Assembly: GCA_030754655.1 (NCBI GenBank)
Contig: JASLZX010000012.1
Coordinates: 1-37,092, forward strand
From: UBA8886 sp002731655
GTDB lineage: Archaea; Thermoplasmatota; Poseidoniia; MGIII; CG-Epi1
Length of the DNA: 37,092 nucleotides
Direction: 5' to 3'
The notes under the pieces were generated by a model that did no database searches, was not told the DNA's origin, and saw nothing but the letters and a program-made list of their open reading frames with translations. Of the stretch, positions 23,986-31,563 are shown piece by piece. The position numbers were made by a program, and so were the translations under genes. The stretch's first letter is position 1. Each line of letters begins with the position of its first letter.

Positions 23986-25051
23986 CCTCGCGCTGCCGCT
24001 GCCGCTTCTCCCACAACTCGCGCGCTAGCTGGCGCATGTCCTCGACCGAGTCGGACTCGTCAACGATTTCGACTCCCAGCAGCGTCTCGACCGCATCTTC
24101 GAGCGTAATCAGCCCTTGCGTGGTGCCGTATTCATCGACGACCAGGAAAGCGTGCTCGCGCCGGGCGATGAACTCATCGAGCAGGTCGGCGACGCTGTCG
24201 TCCGGCGCGACGGCATGCAGCGGCTGGAGCAGGTTGCCTAGTGGGGATTCGCCGTCGCCGTCGCCGTAAGCCTCCATCAGCCGGCTGCGCAGTACGAAAC
24301 CCACCACGTCATCCAGCCCGGAGTCGGTGACCGGGACGCGCGAGAAGGGGAGCGGCGAGTGAGCTTCGACTACCTGCGCGACGGTTTGCGACCGTTGGAA
24401 GGTGAGCATGACGGTGCTGGGAGTCATGACGTCCTCGGAGTGGATGTTGTCGAGCGTCAGCAGGTTCCTGATAACTCGCGTCTCGCCTTTGTCGAGTGTT
24501 CCCTGGTCCTCGCCTAGTTCAGCGACGGCTATCAGCTCCTCACGCGTCATCTCGGGCTGCGCGCCGTTGGTCGAGATTGAGCGCGAAAATTTCTGCAGGA
24601 TTACTACCGCCGGCCAAGTGAGCAACACCATCCAACGGATGGCGTGCGCGGCGGGCGTCGCCAGCTGCCGCCAGTAGGTGGCGCCGATTGTTTTGGGGAT
24701 GATTTCCGAGAATATCAGGATGAGCAGCGTCATGACAATCGAGGCTGCTGCCAGCCAGTTGCCGCCGCTTTCGTAGAACTGCGCTCCGACCCCGGCCGCA
24801 CCGACTGTGTGCGCCACGGTGTTCAGCGTCAGGATTGCCGCCAGCGGCGTATCGATTTCCTCCTTGAAGCGGCGCAGCAGCAGGCCGCTACTGCGCCCTT
24901 CCCGGGCCAGCTTCTCGATGTAGGTCCAGTTGGCAGAGAGCAGCACTGCCTCGAGCAGCGAGCAGAGGAACGAGATTCCCAGCGCCAGCAGCAGGAAGAA
25001 TACCACTTGGGACCACGAGACGGTCGCCAGTTCCACTCCTAGCTCAAGCAC
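23963..25051 (-). CDS. CNNM/CorC-type membrane protein (DUF21 + two CBS domains)
   Basis: 362 aa. The DUF21 transmembrane domain is at about 10-165, with 'SLLEAVLLSANWTYIEKL', 'TLNTVAHTVGAAGVG' and 'FSEIIPKTIGATYW'. A CBS pair follows at about 205-335 ('EDVMTPSTVMLTF', 'FLVVDEYGTTQGLITLEDAVETLLG'). Relatives are implicated in magnesium or sodium efflux/homeostasis, with CBS domains sensing nucleotides. The C-terminal CorC_HlyC domain of longer members is absent. Start chosen: GTG at 25051, preceded by GAGGAGG and 7 nt. An in-frame upstream start at 25093 would hide this Shine-Dalgarno sequence inside the gene. It could be co-transcribed with the roadblock-like gene 121 bp upstream. Confidence 0.88.
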   Translation of the reverse strand: MLELGVELATVSWSQVVFFLLLALGISFLCSLLEAVLLSANWTYIEKLAREGRSSGLLLRRFKEEIDTPLAAILTLNTVAHTVGAAGVGAQFYESGGNWLAAASIVMTLLILIFSEIIPKTIGATYWRQLATPAAHAIRWMVLLTWPAVVILQKFSRSISTNGAQPEMTREELIAVAELGEDQGTLDKGETRVIRNLLTLDNIHSEDVMTPSTVMLTFQRSQTVAQVVEAHSPLPFSRVPVTDSGLDDVVGFVLRSRLMEAYGDGDGESPLGNLLQPLHAVAPDDSVADLLDEFIARREHAFLVVDEYGTTQGLITLEDAVETLLGVEIVDESDSVEDMRQLARELWEKRQRQREVSQTTAG

Positions 25052-25172
25052 CCTTTTGCCTCCTCGCAGGGCATTTCCTACAGCCGGTATCAAAACGTAT
25101 TCGATTACTCAATTGGCGTTTCCTCGCGGCACGATCCCGGAGGGAATGCCATTGCTGAAAAACAGGAATCAG
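25052..25172. other. Spacer between roadblock-like gene and CNNM gene
   Basis: 121 bp, AT-richer than the flanks. It holds the CNNM Shine-Dalgarno sequence (25059-25065 region). A possible weak TATA-like CGTTTTGATAC lies near 25088-25098. No gene or clear terminator is seen. Confidence 0.35.
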
Positions 25173-25589
25173 TTAGTCTCGACACAGGAACGCTTTCAGC
25201 TCCTCCCGGACACAGTCAAGCAGCGAAGTGCTTCCATTCCACTGCTCGTCAACCAGATAACTGTAACTCTCGCGCATCTCCTCGACGATGCCCTGCAACT
25301 CCTGCCCGAATCCTGCCGGTGGCGTGCCGGAAACGATGCCGGCCAGCATCAGTGGATTCGCCCGCTGTAGCATCACGTTGAGGTCTCCGGCGCGGAGGTG
25401 CTCGAGCAACCCGTCGCGCGTTGAGAAAGAGTCGCCCACGAAGTCGCAGACGGCGGTCAGCATCGAGCCTACGATTTCGCTGTCAACCGACTGGTTTTCC
25501 CGCAGTGACGCGTGCGCCAGAAGCCGCCCGTCGTCGAACAGCAGGAACAGTTCCTGCAGTTGCCAGTCGAGGTCTTCACCCTCCTCCAT
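25173..25589 (-). CDS. Small soluble roadblock/longin-like domain protein, paralogue of the next gene
   Basis: 138 aa, no signal or membrane helix. It matches the C-terminal 134 residues of the neighbouring 466-aa protein almost end to end: 'QELFLLFDDGRLLAHASL', 'VDSEIVGSMLTAVCDFVGDSF', 'LMLAGIVSGTPPAGFG' and a final 'YSYLVDEQWNG'. The alternation of strand, VDSEIV helix, short strands and an AGIVSG strand suggests a roadblock/longin-like alpha/beta fold, but this is a guess from pattern. Function is unknown; such domains often regulate small GTPases. The start codon at 25589 has TTTTATATAC (25611-25620) 26 nt upstream, giving its own leaderless promoter. Confidence 0.6.
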   Translation of the reverse strand: MEEGEDLDWQLQELFLLFDDGRLLAHASLRENQSVDSEIVGSMLTAVCDFVGDSFSTRDGLLEHLRAGDLNVMLQRANPLMLAGIVSGTPPAGFGQELQGIVEEMRESYSYLVDEQWNGSTSLLDCVREELKAFLCRD

Positions 25590-25610
25590 CAGGGGCTCTG
25601 ACGGTTTCAG

Positions 25611-25620
25611 GTATATAAAA
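25611..25620 (-). promoter_or_regulatory. TATA box of the small roadblock-like gene
   Basis: TTTTATATAC on the minus strand, centred 26 nt before the start at 25589, and inside the 38-bp gap after the larger paralogue. It is the strongest TATA match in the window, so the small gene can be expressed independently. Confidence 0.7.
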
Positions 25621-25627
25621 GGGTGAC

Positions 25628-27028
25628 TCAGCGCGAGGATGACCAGTAGTGGATGAATTCAGTCAGGTCGCTCCGTATCTCGATGAGGCTGCTGGTATCG
25701 CCGTTCCAGCTGTGACCGATGACGTAGCTATATTCGCCCCATAGCTCATCGAGGTATTCCTTCAACACCACACCAAAATCGTCGGGCGCGGTCCCCGAAA
25801 TGACTCCCGCGAGGTAGAGTGGCTCCCGTCGCTGGACGTAGAGGTTGATGTTGCCGTATTTCAGATTTTCAAGGCTGCCTTTGTCATCAGCGCGAAACGA
25901 GTCCTTGATGAAATCACCGATGGCGGTCAGCATCGAGCTGACGATTTCCGAATCGACCGTCCGCGACCCGTGCAGTGTCGAGTGCGAAATCAGGCGACCG
26001 TCGTCGTAAATCAGGAACAGCTCCTGGATTTTGAACGGGAACAGTCGCGCCAGTGGGTTCCGCGATGCACGGAGCTCCTCCAGCGCCGTCCCGCTCCCGG
26101 ACGCGGCCGCGCCGCCGCGCGGCCGCGTCAGCAGTGTGTCGACGAACCCGTCCATGTCGCGCCGCAACTCCTCCGAGGCGATGGCGCCGACATACTGCCG
26201 CGCCAGCCCGAACAGGATAATCGTGTAGCAGAGTCCGGTCGAGAAAGGGAATGAAACAAGCAGGTAGGTGAGCAGCGCCGCGCCCCCGAAGAGCAGCGGC
26301 CGCAGCAGGCTGCCCTCGTAGCGGTAGCTAATGGTGCCAATCAGCAGCAGTTGCAGCACCACCGCTATTGCTATCACGCGGCCGTCGGCCCACTGCGGTG
26401 CCGCACTCATGGTAATCTTGCCTTCGGCCGGGTCGTAGCTGGCGGTGTCGCTCGCCAGCAAGTCAATGCCCAGCCAGCCTCCCATCGGAGTGCGCAGGTG
26501 GTCCAGTACAAATTTACTGGTTTCCAGCTTTACGTCGGGCGGATAGTTGATGACCAGTTCCGCCTCGAGCGCGCTAGCGTTGTTCAATTGGCTGACAAAC
26601 ATCAGTGGGTGGAGCATGGCGTTATCTGCGAGACTGAACTGAATCGTGAGTTGCAGGTTCCCCCGTTCTGCCGAGAGTGCGCTGACGCTGGCCGACTCCA
26701 CCGCGTCGCTGCCAAGGATGGCTGCTGTGAGGCTGGCTGTGTCGTTGCCTCCCGGCATTGGTGCAGTCAGGTAGCGCAGGACCGCCTCCGCGTTCGGCTC
26801 GCCCGAGAGGGAGAAATTCGTATCAAGGTATTGTTCGCGCAGCCCCGCCCAGTCCATCCCTTCAGGGGGATACGGGCCTCCCGACCACGCCAGTTCAAGC
26901 CTGATTTCGCCCTGCTGCTGGTTACTGAATTTGAGGCTGGCCTCCAGCGTCGTGCCGCCTGCGATTGCGTCTGCTGGTCCCGGCGCCAGCAGCAGCGCCA
27001 GCATCAGGATTCCCGCGATTACCCGCAC
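25628..27028 (-). CDS. Membrane protein with external N-terminal domain and cytoplasmic roadblock-like domain
   Basis: 466 aa. Signal peptide at about 1-22; external beta-rich domain at about 24-215; two or three membrane helices at about 218-236, 242-261 and 264-280; a cytoplasmic linker with a Gly/Ala-rich stretch (304-314); and a C-terminal domain (333-466) homologous to the 138-aa protein downstream. Key blocks are 'IQELFLIYDDGRLISHSTL', 'VDSEIVSSMLTAIGDFIKDSF' and 'YLAGVISGTAPDDFG'. The architecture looks like a receptor with a signalling or assembly domain (inference). The start is GTG at 27028, with GTTTAAAAC (27049-27057) 25 nt upstream. Confidence 0.65.
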   Translation of the reverse strand: MRVIAGILMLALLLAPGPADAIAGGTTLEASLKFSNQQQGEIRLELAWSGGPYPPEGMDWAGLREQYLDTNFSLSGEPNAEAVLRYLTAPMPGGNDTASLTAAILGSDAVESASVSALSAERGNLQLTIQFSLADNAMLHPLMFVSQLNNASALEAELVINYPPDVKLETSKFVLDHLRTPMGGWLGIDLLASDTASYDPAEGKITMSAAPQWADGRVIAIAVVLQLLLIGTISYRYEGSLLRPLLFGGAALLTYLLVSFPFSTGLCYTIILFGLARQYVGAIASEELRRDMDGFVDTLLTRPRGGAAASGSGTALEELRASRNPLARLFPFKIQELFLIYDDGRLISHSTLHGSRTVDSEIVSSMLTAIGDFIKDSFRADDKGSLENLKYGNINLYVQRREPLYLAGVISGTAPDDFGVVLKEYLDELWGEYSYVIGHSWNGDTSSLIEIRSDLTEFIHYWSSSR

Positions 27029-27106
27029 AGCACGGCCGTATCGACGCGGTTTTAAACAGTTGGTGTTCGGCGAAACCGCTTTTACCCCCCTCTGCTACGG
27101 CGCGGC
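27029..27106. promoter_or_regulatory. Divergent promoters: roadblock-like membrane protein (-) and eL40 (+)
   Basis: Minus box GTTTAAAAC at 27049-27057, 25 nt from GTG 27028. Plus box CTTTTAC at 27079-27085, 25 nt from ATG 27107. Both imply leaderless transcripts. Confidence 0.55.
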
Positions 27107-27256
27107 ATGGCCCGGTTCCCTGAGGCAGAGGCACGCCTTTTCAACAAGAAAATCTGCATGAAGTGCAACGCCCGCAACGCCATCAAGGCGGTTCGCTGCC
27201 GCAAGTGCAACTCGAGCGACCTACGAAGCAAGGCGCGCGAGTCGCGCGGGAAGTAA
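27107..27256 (+). CDS. rpl40e: Large ribosomal subunit protein eL40
   Basis: Only 49 aa. It starts MARFPEAEARLFNKKICMKC and contains a four-cysteine zinc ribbon, CMKC and CRKC, separated by NARNAIKAVR, then NSSDLRSKARESRGK. This is the standard archaeal eL40 (about 48-50 aa), without the ubiquitin fusion of eukaryotes. ATG at 27107 with the TATA-like CTTTTAC 25 nt upstream. A 68-bp stretch without features follows before the convergent glmS end. Confidence 0.95.
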   Translation: MARFPEAEARLFNKKICMKCNARNAIKAVRCRKCNSSDLRSKARESRGK

Positions 27257-27324
27257 GCCGGCGCTGCCGCTGTTGATGGCGGTCGTCGCGCGCCGGAAAA
27301 GGTGGCGCTGAAAACGAGCACGCC

Positions 27325-29142
27325 CTACTCGACAGTTACCGACTTGGCAAGGTTACGCGGCTTGTCGATTTCGCACCCCAGCGCGTCGGCAACGTGGTAA
27401 GCCAGCAGCTGTAGCGCGACTCCGGCGGTGAACGGCTGCAATACGGGGTCGGTTGCCGGGACCGTGATGACGTGCGGTGAGAGCCGTTGCGCATCCGCGT
27501 CGCCCTCCTGCGCGACTAGCAGCAGCGGTGCCTTGCGCGCTGCCACTTCCTCGATATTGGAGACCAGTTTGGAGTGGGTGTGGTCCGGGCTCATGATGGC
27601 GACGACCGGCGTTTCGGGCGAGAGCAGTGCCAGCGGCCCGTGCTTCAGCTCGCCGGCCGGATAGCCTTCGGCGTGGAGATACGAAATCTCTTTCAGTTTC
27701 AAGGCCCCCTCCAGCGCGACGGGGTAGCTCAGGTTGCGACCGATGAAGAATATGGAGTTGGCCGACTGGAGCGTCCCCGCCAGTTTGCTGATGGCGGTGC
27801 GCCGCTCGAGCACCTGACCCACGTAGTGCGGCAGCCGCCGCAGCTCTTGCTCCCAGCGCCGCAGCTGCGGCTGGTCCATGCTCTTGCGAGAATAGGCGAG
27901 ATGCACCGCCAGCATGTAGAGCGCTTGCATCTGCACTATGAACGTTTTTGTCGCGGCGACGCCAATCTCGGGGCCGGCGCGCGTCAGCAGGATGCCATCG
28001 ACCTCGCGCGCCAAGCTGCTGCCGCCGACGTTACAGATGGCAACCGTGTGCGACCCCTGCTGCCGCGCCACGCGGGCGGCGGCGAGCGTGTCGGCCGTCT
28101 CCCCACTCTGCGAAATCAGCACCACCAGCGGCCGTGCCGAGAGCATCCCGCCGACGTTCTGCACCGGCGGTGAGTAGCGGAATTCGGAAGCGTGGTAGAC
28201 GTTGACCGGGACGGCAGTCAGCTGCTCGATGACATACTTGCCGACCAGCCCGGCGTGGAACGACGTGCCGCACGCCACAATTGAAATCGAGCCGATACGC
28301 CAGTTCAGGTCAAGCCCCTCGACAATCGCCTCGGCGAGCGTCGGCAGCAGCGACTCCTGCAGGGCGCGGGGCTGCTCGAAGATTTCCTTGAGCATGAAGT
28401 GCGCGTAGCCACCCTGTTCGGCATCCTCGACCACCCACTCCAGCTCCTCGATTTCGGGCTCGCGCGTCCCGCCCGTCATGTCGCTGATTTCAATGCTGTC
28501 GGCGGTAATTCGCACCAGTTCGCCGTTGTGGACATACGCGACGCGCTGGGTGTATTTCACAATCGCCGGCGCGTCGCTGGCCAGGAAATTCTCCCCTTCG
28601 CCGAAGCCGACCACCAGCGGCGATTCGTTGCGCGCCGCGACGATTTCGCCGGGATGTGCCGCGTGCAGCACCACAATCGCGTAAGCTCCTGTCACCTCGC
28701 CGAGCGCCGCCCGCACGGCCGCGAGCAGGTCGCCGTTGTAATGGCGCGCGATCAGGTGCGGTAGCACCTCGGTATCGGTTCCGGAGTTGAACTCGATGCC
28801 GGCCGCCTCCATCCTCGAGCGCAGGTCGGCGTAGTTTTCGAGCGTCCCGTTGTGGATGACGGCGATGTCACCGCTGGAATCAACTTGGGGATGCGCGTTG
28901 GCGTCAGACGGCTCGCCGTGGGTCGCCCAGCGGGTGTGGCCGATGCCGACCGTCGCCTTGAGCTTCGGCAGTGTTTCCTCCATCACCGAGATGCGCCCCT
29001 GCTTTTTGTGGATGGTAAGCCCCCCGTTTTCCTGCACCGCGATGCCGGCTGAATCATAGCCGCGGTATTCAAGCCGCTTGAGCGCCTCAATCAGGATTTG
29101 GGGTGCATCGCCGCTGCCGGCGTAGCCAACGATACCGCACAT
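27325..29142 (-). CDS. glmS: Glutamine--fructose-6-phosphate aminotransferase (isomerizing)
   Basis: 605 aa. Makes glucosamine-6-phosphate from fructose-6-P and glutamine, the entry to UDP-GlcNAc. The N-terminal class II amidotransferase begins MCGIVGYAG with nucleophile C2, followed by 'RWATHGEPSDANAHPQ' and 'GTDTEVLPHLI'. The two SIS sugar-isomerase domains contain 'ACGTSFHAGLVGKYVIEQ', 'ISQSGETADTLAA' and 'EGALKLKEISYLHAEGYPAG'. The end DKPRNLAKSVTVE matches the conserved PRNLAKSVTVE terminus. ATG overlaps the glmU stop by one base (TGATG), so glmU-glmS form an operon for amino-sugar nucleotide synthesis. Confidence 0.97.
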   Translation of the reverse strand: MCGIVGYAGSGDAPQILIEALKRLEYRGYDSAGIAVQENGGLTIHKKQGRISVMEETLPKLKATVGIGHTRWATHGEPSDANAHPQVDSSGDIAVIHNGTLENYADLRSRMEAAGIEFNSGTDTEVLPHLIARHYNGDLLAAVRAALGEVTGAYAIVVLHAAHPGEIVAARNESPLVVGFGEGENFLASDAPAIVKYTQRVAYVHNGELVRITADSIEISDMTGGTREPEIEELEWVVEDAEQGGYAHFMLKEIFEQPRALQESLLPTLAEAIVEGLDLNWRIGSISIVACGTSFHAGLVGKYVIEQLTAVPVNVYHASEFRYSPPVQNVGGMLSARPLVVLISQSGETADTLAAARVARQQGSHTVAICNVGGSSLAREVDGILLTRAGPEIGVAATKTFIVQMQALYMLAVHLAYSRKSMDQPQLRRWEQELRRLPHYVGQVLERRTAISKLAGTLQSANSIFFIGRNLSYPVALEGALKLKEISYLHAEGYPAGELKHGPLALLSPETPVVAIMSPDHTHSKLVSNIEEVAARKAPLLLVAQEGDADAQRLSPHVITVPATDPVLQPFTAGVALQLLAYHVADALGCEIDKPRNLAKSVTVE

Positions 29143-30317
29143 CAGGCAGCCCCCGCCGGGAACTCGCCGTCAATCGCGGCGCCGGCGCTCACGACGGCGC
29201 CGCGCGAGAGCACGCAGCCGCCCTGCAGCACCGCACGGTCGCCGATGCAGCAGCCGTCGCCGACCATTGCGCCGCGGTCGACCACGGAGTGCTGCGACTG
29301 CAGATACGTTGCTTCTTCGGGGCCGGGGAGCGCGACGACGTGCGAACCGAGTTCGCTCGCTTCGCCGACGACGCACGCCTGCAAGTGGGTGTAGCCGCCG
29401 ACCGAGACCGAATCCATTACGAGCGTGTCGGCGATTTCGCAGTGCGCGCCGATTTCGACGCCGTCGCCGATGGAGGCCGACGGGCCCAGCACGCTCCCGG
29501 GGCCGATGTGGCAGCCGCTGCCAATCGCGAGCGGCCCCTGCAGGTAGCAGCCGGCGGCGATGCGGCTACCTTCGCCGATGGCGACCGCGCCGCGAATCAT
29601 GACACCCGCTTCGCAGGTCCCCGCCAGCTCCTGCGGCAGGTAGCGCAGCGCGACTTGGTTGCCGCCGATCATGTCCCACGGGTAGACGATGTTGTGCCAC
29701 GCCTCGGCCATCGCGACCGTCGGCTGCGTAGTGCCGTCGGTGAGCAGCGGCTGCAACGCCTTGCCGATGTGCCGATCCTTGCTTTTCGCAAGCTTGGCGA
29801 CAGTCGCCGGCGCGAGCCGCGCGATGCCGGTGAAATGCAAACGCCCGATGGCGTCAGGTTCCTCAAAGCTGAGCCGCACCGCGTCACCCTCGAGCTCGAG
29901 CCCGCCCCACTTGGACCAGCGCAGCGCCTCGCTCGCGAGCAGCGCCTCGCCCTGCTCCTCGAGCAGCGCTACAAATCCCTGCGGCGCAACGTAGTTGTCG
30001 CCCGGCACGACCAGCAGTTCCTCGTCGGGGGCTGCCGCGGCGCCGAGCCGCAGTGCGTCGCGCGTACCGGTCAGCTGCTCCTGCCGCGCATATTCGACCG
30101 CAACGCCATGACGGCCGCCGTCGCCGAACAGGCTCATGACGCTCTCGGCGCCGTGCCCCACGACCAGCACCAGCTGCCGTACCCCCGCGTCGCGCAGCCC
30201 GGTGACAAGGTGCTCAAGGATGGTACGGTTGGCGAGCGACAGCATCCCCTTGGGGCGACTGGTGGTCCAGCCCCGCAGGCGTGCGGCTTCGCCGGCCGTC
30301 AGGATTACGGCACGCAT
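29142..30317 (-). CDS. glmU: Bifunctional sugar-1-phosphate nucleotidylyltransferase/acetyltransferase (GlmU-like)
   Basis: 391 aa. The N-terminal nucleotidyltransferase domain (about 1-220) has 'MRAVILTAGEAARLRGWTTS', RPKGML and 'VVPGDNYVAPQGFVALLEE'. The C-terminal left-handed beta-helix (about 240-391) has hexapeptide repeats such as 'VAIGEGSRIAAGCYLQGPLA' and 'IGDGVEIGAHCEIADT', plus an acetyltransferase-like end. Archaeal relatives make UDP-GlcNAc by acetylating GlcN-1-P and transferring UMP, although some use other sugars. The nucleotide-binding loop is TAGEAARLRG, not the usual AAGxGTRLRP. ATG at 30317 with the TATA-like GTATATC (30338-30344) 24 nt upstream. The frame is open much further upstream but overlaps the promoter and Nob1, so that part is rejected. 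Confidence 0.86.
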   Translation of the reverse strand: MRAVILTAGEAARLRGWTTSRPKGMLSLANRTILEHLVTGLRDAGVRQLVLVVGHGAESVMSLFGDGGRHGVAVEYARQEQLTGTRDALRLGAAAAPDEELLVVPGDNYVAPQGFVALLEEQGEALLASEALRWSKWGGLELEGDAVRLSFEEPDAIGRLHFTGIARLAPATVAKLAKSKDRHIGKALQPLLTDGTTQPTVAMAEAWHNIVYPWDMIGGNQVALRYLPQELAGTCEAGVMIRGAVAIGEGSRIAAGCYLQGPLAIGSGCHIGPGSVLGPSASIGDGVEIGAHCEIADTLVMDSVSVGGYTHLQACVVGEASELGSHVVALPGPEEATYLQSQHSVVDRGAMVGDGCCIGDRAVLQGGCVLSRGAVVSAGAAIDGEFPAGAA

Positions 30318-30423
30318 GCGTCGCCGCACGTGGGGGAGTATATCATCCTTACGATTTGCAAATCGGCGGCCGCGCCGCGCCTGCCGGGGGTGCGCTTCAT
30401 ATCCGCCTCGGCGCTGGCGCACG
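30318..30423. promoter_or_regulatory. Divergent promoter region of glmU (-) and nob1 (+) with a 14-bp palindrome
   Basis: Minus TATA GTATATC-equivalent at 30338-30344, 24 nt before glmU ATG. Plus TATA-like CTTCATATCC at 30395-30404, 25 nt before nob1 GTG. A perfect 14-bp palindrome CGATTTGCAAATCG lies at 30352-30365, just upstream of the glmU TATA box where a BRE or an activator/repressor site could sit. Confidence 0.55.
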
Positions 30424-30882
30424 GTGTTCGTGCTCGACAGCGTCGCGTTCTTCACCCGCCGCCACCCGCAAGGCGAGCTGCTGACGGTGCCCGGCGTCGA
30501 GCAGGAGCTCGTAAACCGGCGCAGCCGCGAATACCACGCGCAGCTCGGCGCGGCCGGGATGCAGGTCGCGTCTGCTGACGCGCCGGCGCAGGAGCGCGTC
30601 GCCGCCGCCGCGCAGGAAACGGGCGACGCGGGCGTGCTCTCGCCCGTCGATGCGCAGCTGCTGGCGCTGGCGCTCGAGCGCGATGCGACGCTCATCACCG
30701 ACGACTTCGCGATGCAAAACGTAGCCGCCGCCATGGGCATCGCGTGGCTGCCGGTTGAGACCGTCGGCATCGCTAAGCAGCTGCGCTGGCGCTGGACTTG
30801 CAGCGGATGCCGCCAGAAATGGGATGAACCGCACGGCGAGTGCCCGACTTGTGGCAGCGAGCTGCGGCGGACGCGGCGCTAG
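30424..30882 (+). CDS. nob1: Nob1-type endoribonuclease (PIN domain + zinc ribbon)
   Basis: 152 aa. PIN-domain nuclease at about 1-110, starting VFVLDSVAFF with the first catalytic Asp, and later 'SPVDAQLLALALERDATLITDDFAMQNVAAAMGI' (split: SPVDAQLLALALE, then TLITDDFAMQNVA) carrying the acidic residues. A zinc ribbon follows at about 121-145 with CSGC and CPTC. This PIN-ribbon layout is that of archaeal Nob1, which cleaves the 3' end of 16S rRNA in late 30S maturation. GTG at 30424 has a TATA-like box 25 nt upstream; the longer open frame is rejected because it runs through the promoter. The 3' end overlaps comB by 4 bp (convergent). Confidence 0.88.
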   Translation: MFVLDSVAFFTRRHPQGELLTVPGVEQELVNRRSREYHAQLGAAGMQVASADAPAQERVAAAAQETGDAGVLSPVDAQLLALALERDATLITDDFAMQNVAAAMGIAWLPVETVGIAKQLRWRWTCSGCRQKWDEPHGECPTCGSELRRTRR

Positions 30883-31556
30883 TCTGCCGCCACGAACCCG
30901 TCCCCGTCAAGCAGCGGCACCACGTCGAACGTGTCGAATGCCAGGCAGCACTCGAAGTCGCGCTCGAGTCCTACGGCCACGAGCGCGTCGTGGCTTGGCG
31001 AAGCGCGGCAGCGCTCGCGGATTTCGTCCTGTGTCAGCTCGAAGTCGCTGTCGCCGCTATCAAGCAGGTGTGCCAGCCAGCTTGCGCCGAGCCAGTCCTC
31101 GATGACCGGCTCGCCGAGCCGCCCCGAGCAGACCAGCGCGACGTCGCCGCCTCGCCCCCGTAAAAAGCGTGCAACGGCGCGGGCGTTGCAGAAACCGCTC
31201 ATCAGCACGACCGGCGCGCTGGCAGCTGCGACGACCATGCGCGAGCCGTTGGTCGTCGACGAGAGCAGCGTCCGCCCATGCAGGTCGGCGGCCGCCATCT
31301 CGGTAGGTGACGACCCCAAGTCGTAGCCGTCGATGCGGCGGCATTCGCGCTCGCCCGACCGCAGCGCGTCAGGGTAGCGGTGCCGCACCTCCTCGAGATG
31401 CGCGCGGCTGGCGCACGGCACGATGCGCGCCGCACCGCCGGCGAGCGCAGTGGCGTATGTCGTGGAAGCGCGGATGACGTCGATGACCACGACCGCGTCG
31501 CCGTGCGCCGCCGCCGCTTCGGCGCCGGGCAGCCCCTGCTCGATGGCGATGCGCAT
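30879..31556 (-). CDS. comB: 2-phosphosulfolactate phosphatase (ComB)
   Basis: 225 aa. Removes phosphate from 2-phospho-3-sulfolactate to give 3-sulfolactate. Family features are 'GDAVVVIDVIRASTTYATAL' near residue 20, 'GYDLGSSPTEM' in the middle and 'LSSTTNGSRMVVAAA' (the TTNG motif), followed by the 'MSGFCNARAVARFL' segment and an acidic C-terminus. ATG at 31556 lies 7 bp after the comA stop. An upstream in-frame start at 31598 would overlap comA and adds residues with no family similarity. In methanogens the product feeds coenzyme M; in some bacteria sulfolactate itself accumulates. Neighbour comA supports the assignment. Confidence 0.88.
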   Translation of the reverse strand: MRIAIEQGLPGAEAAAAHGDAVVVIDVIRASTTYATALAGGAARIVPCASRAHLEEVRHRYPDALRSGERECRRIDGYDLGSSPTEMAAADLHGRTLLSSTTNGSRMVVAAASAPVVLMSGFCNARAVARFLRGRGGDVALVCSGRLGEPVIEDWLGASWLAHLLDSGDSDFELTQDEIRERCRASPSHDALVAVGLERDFECCLAFDTFDVVPLLDGDGFVAAD

Positions 31557-31563
31557 CAGCGTC

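Noticed and set aside
29103..30578. 491-codon plus-strand frame opposite glmU
   Set aside because: Antisense of a clear nucleotidyltransferase/beta-helix gene; product is Arg/Asp-rich with no domain.
30318..30770. N-terminal extension of the glmU-like protein
   Set aside because: Antisense to nob1, runs through the glmU promoter, and the true N-terminal motif MRAVILTAGE starts at 30317.
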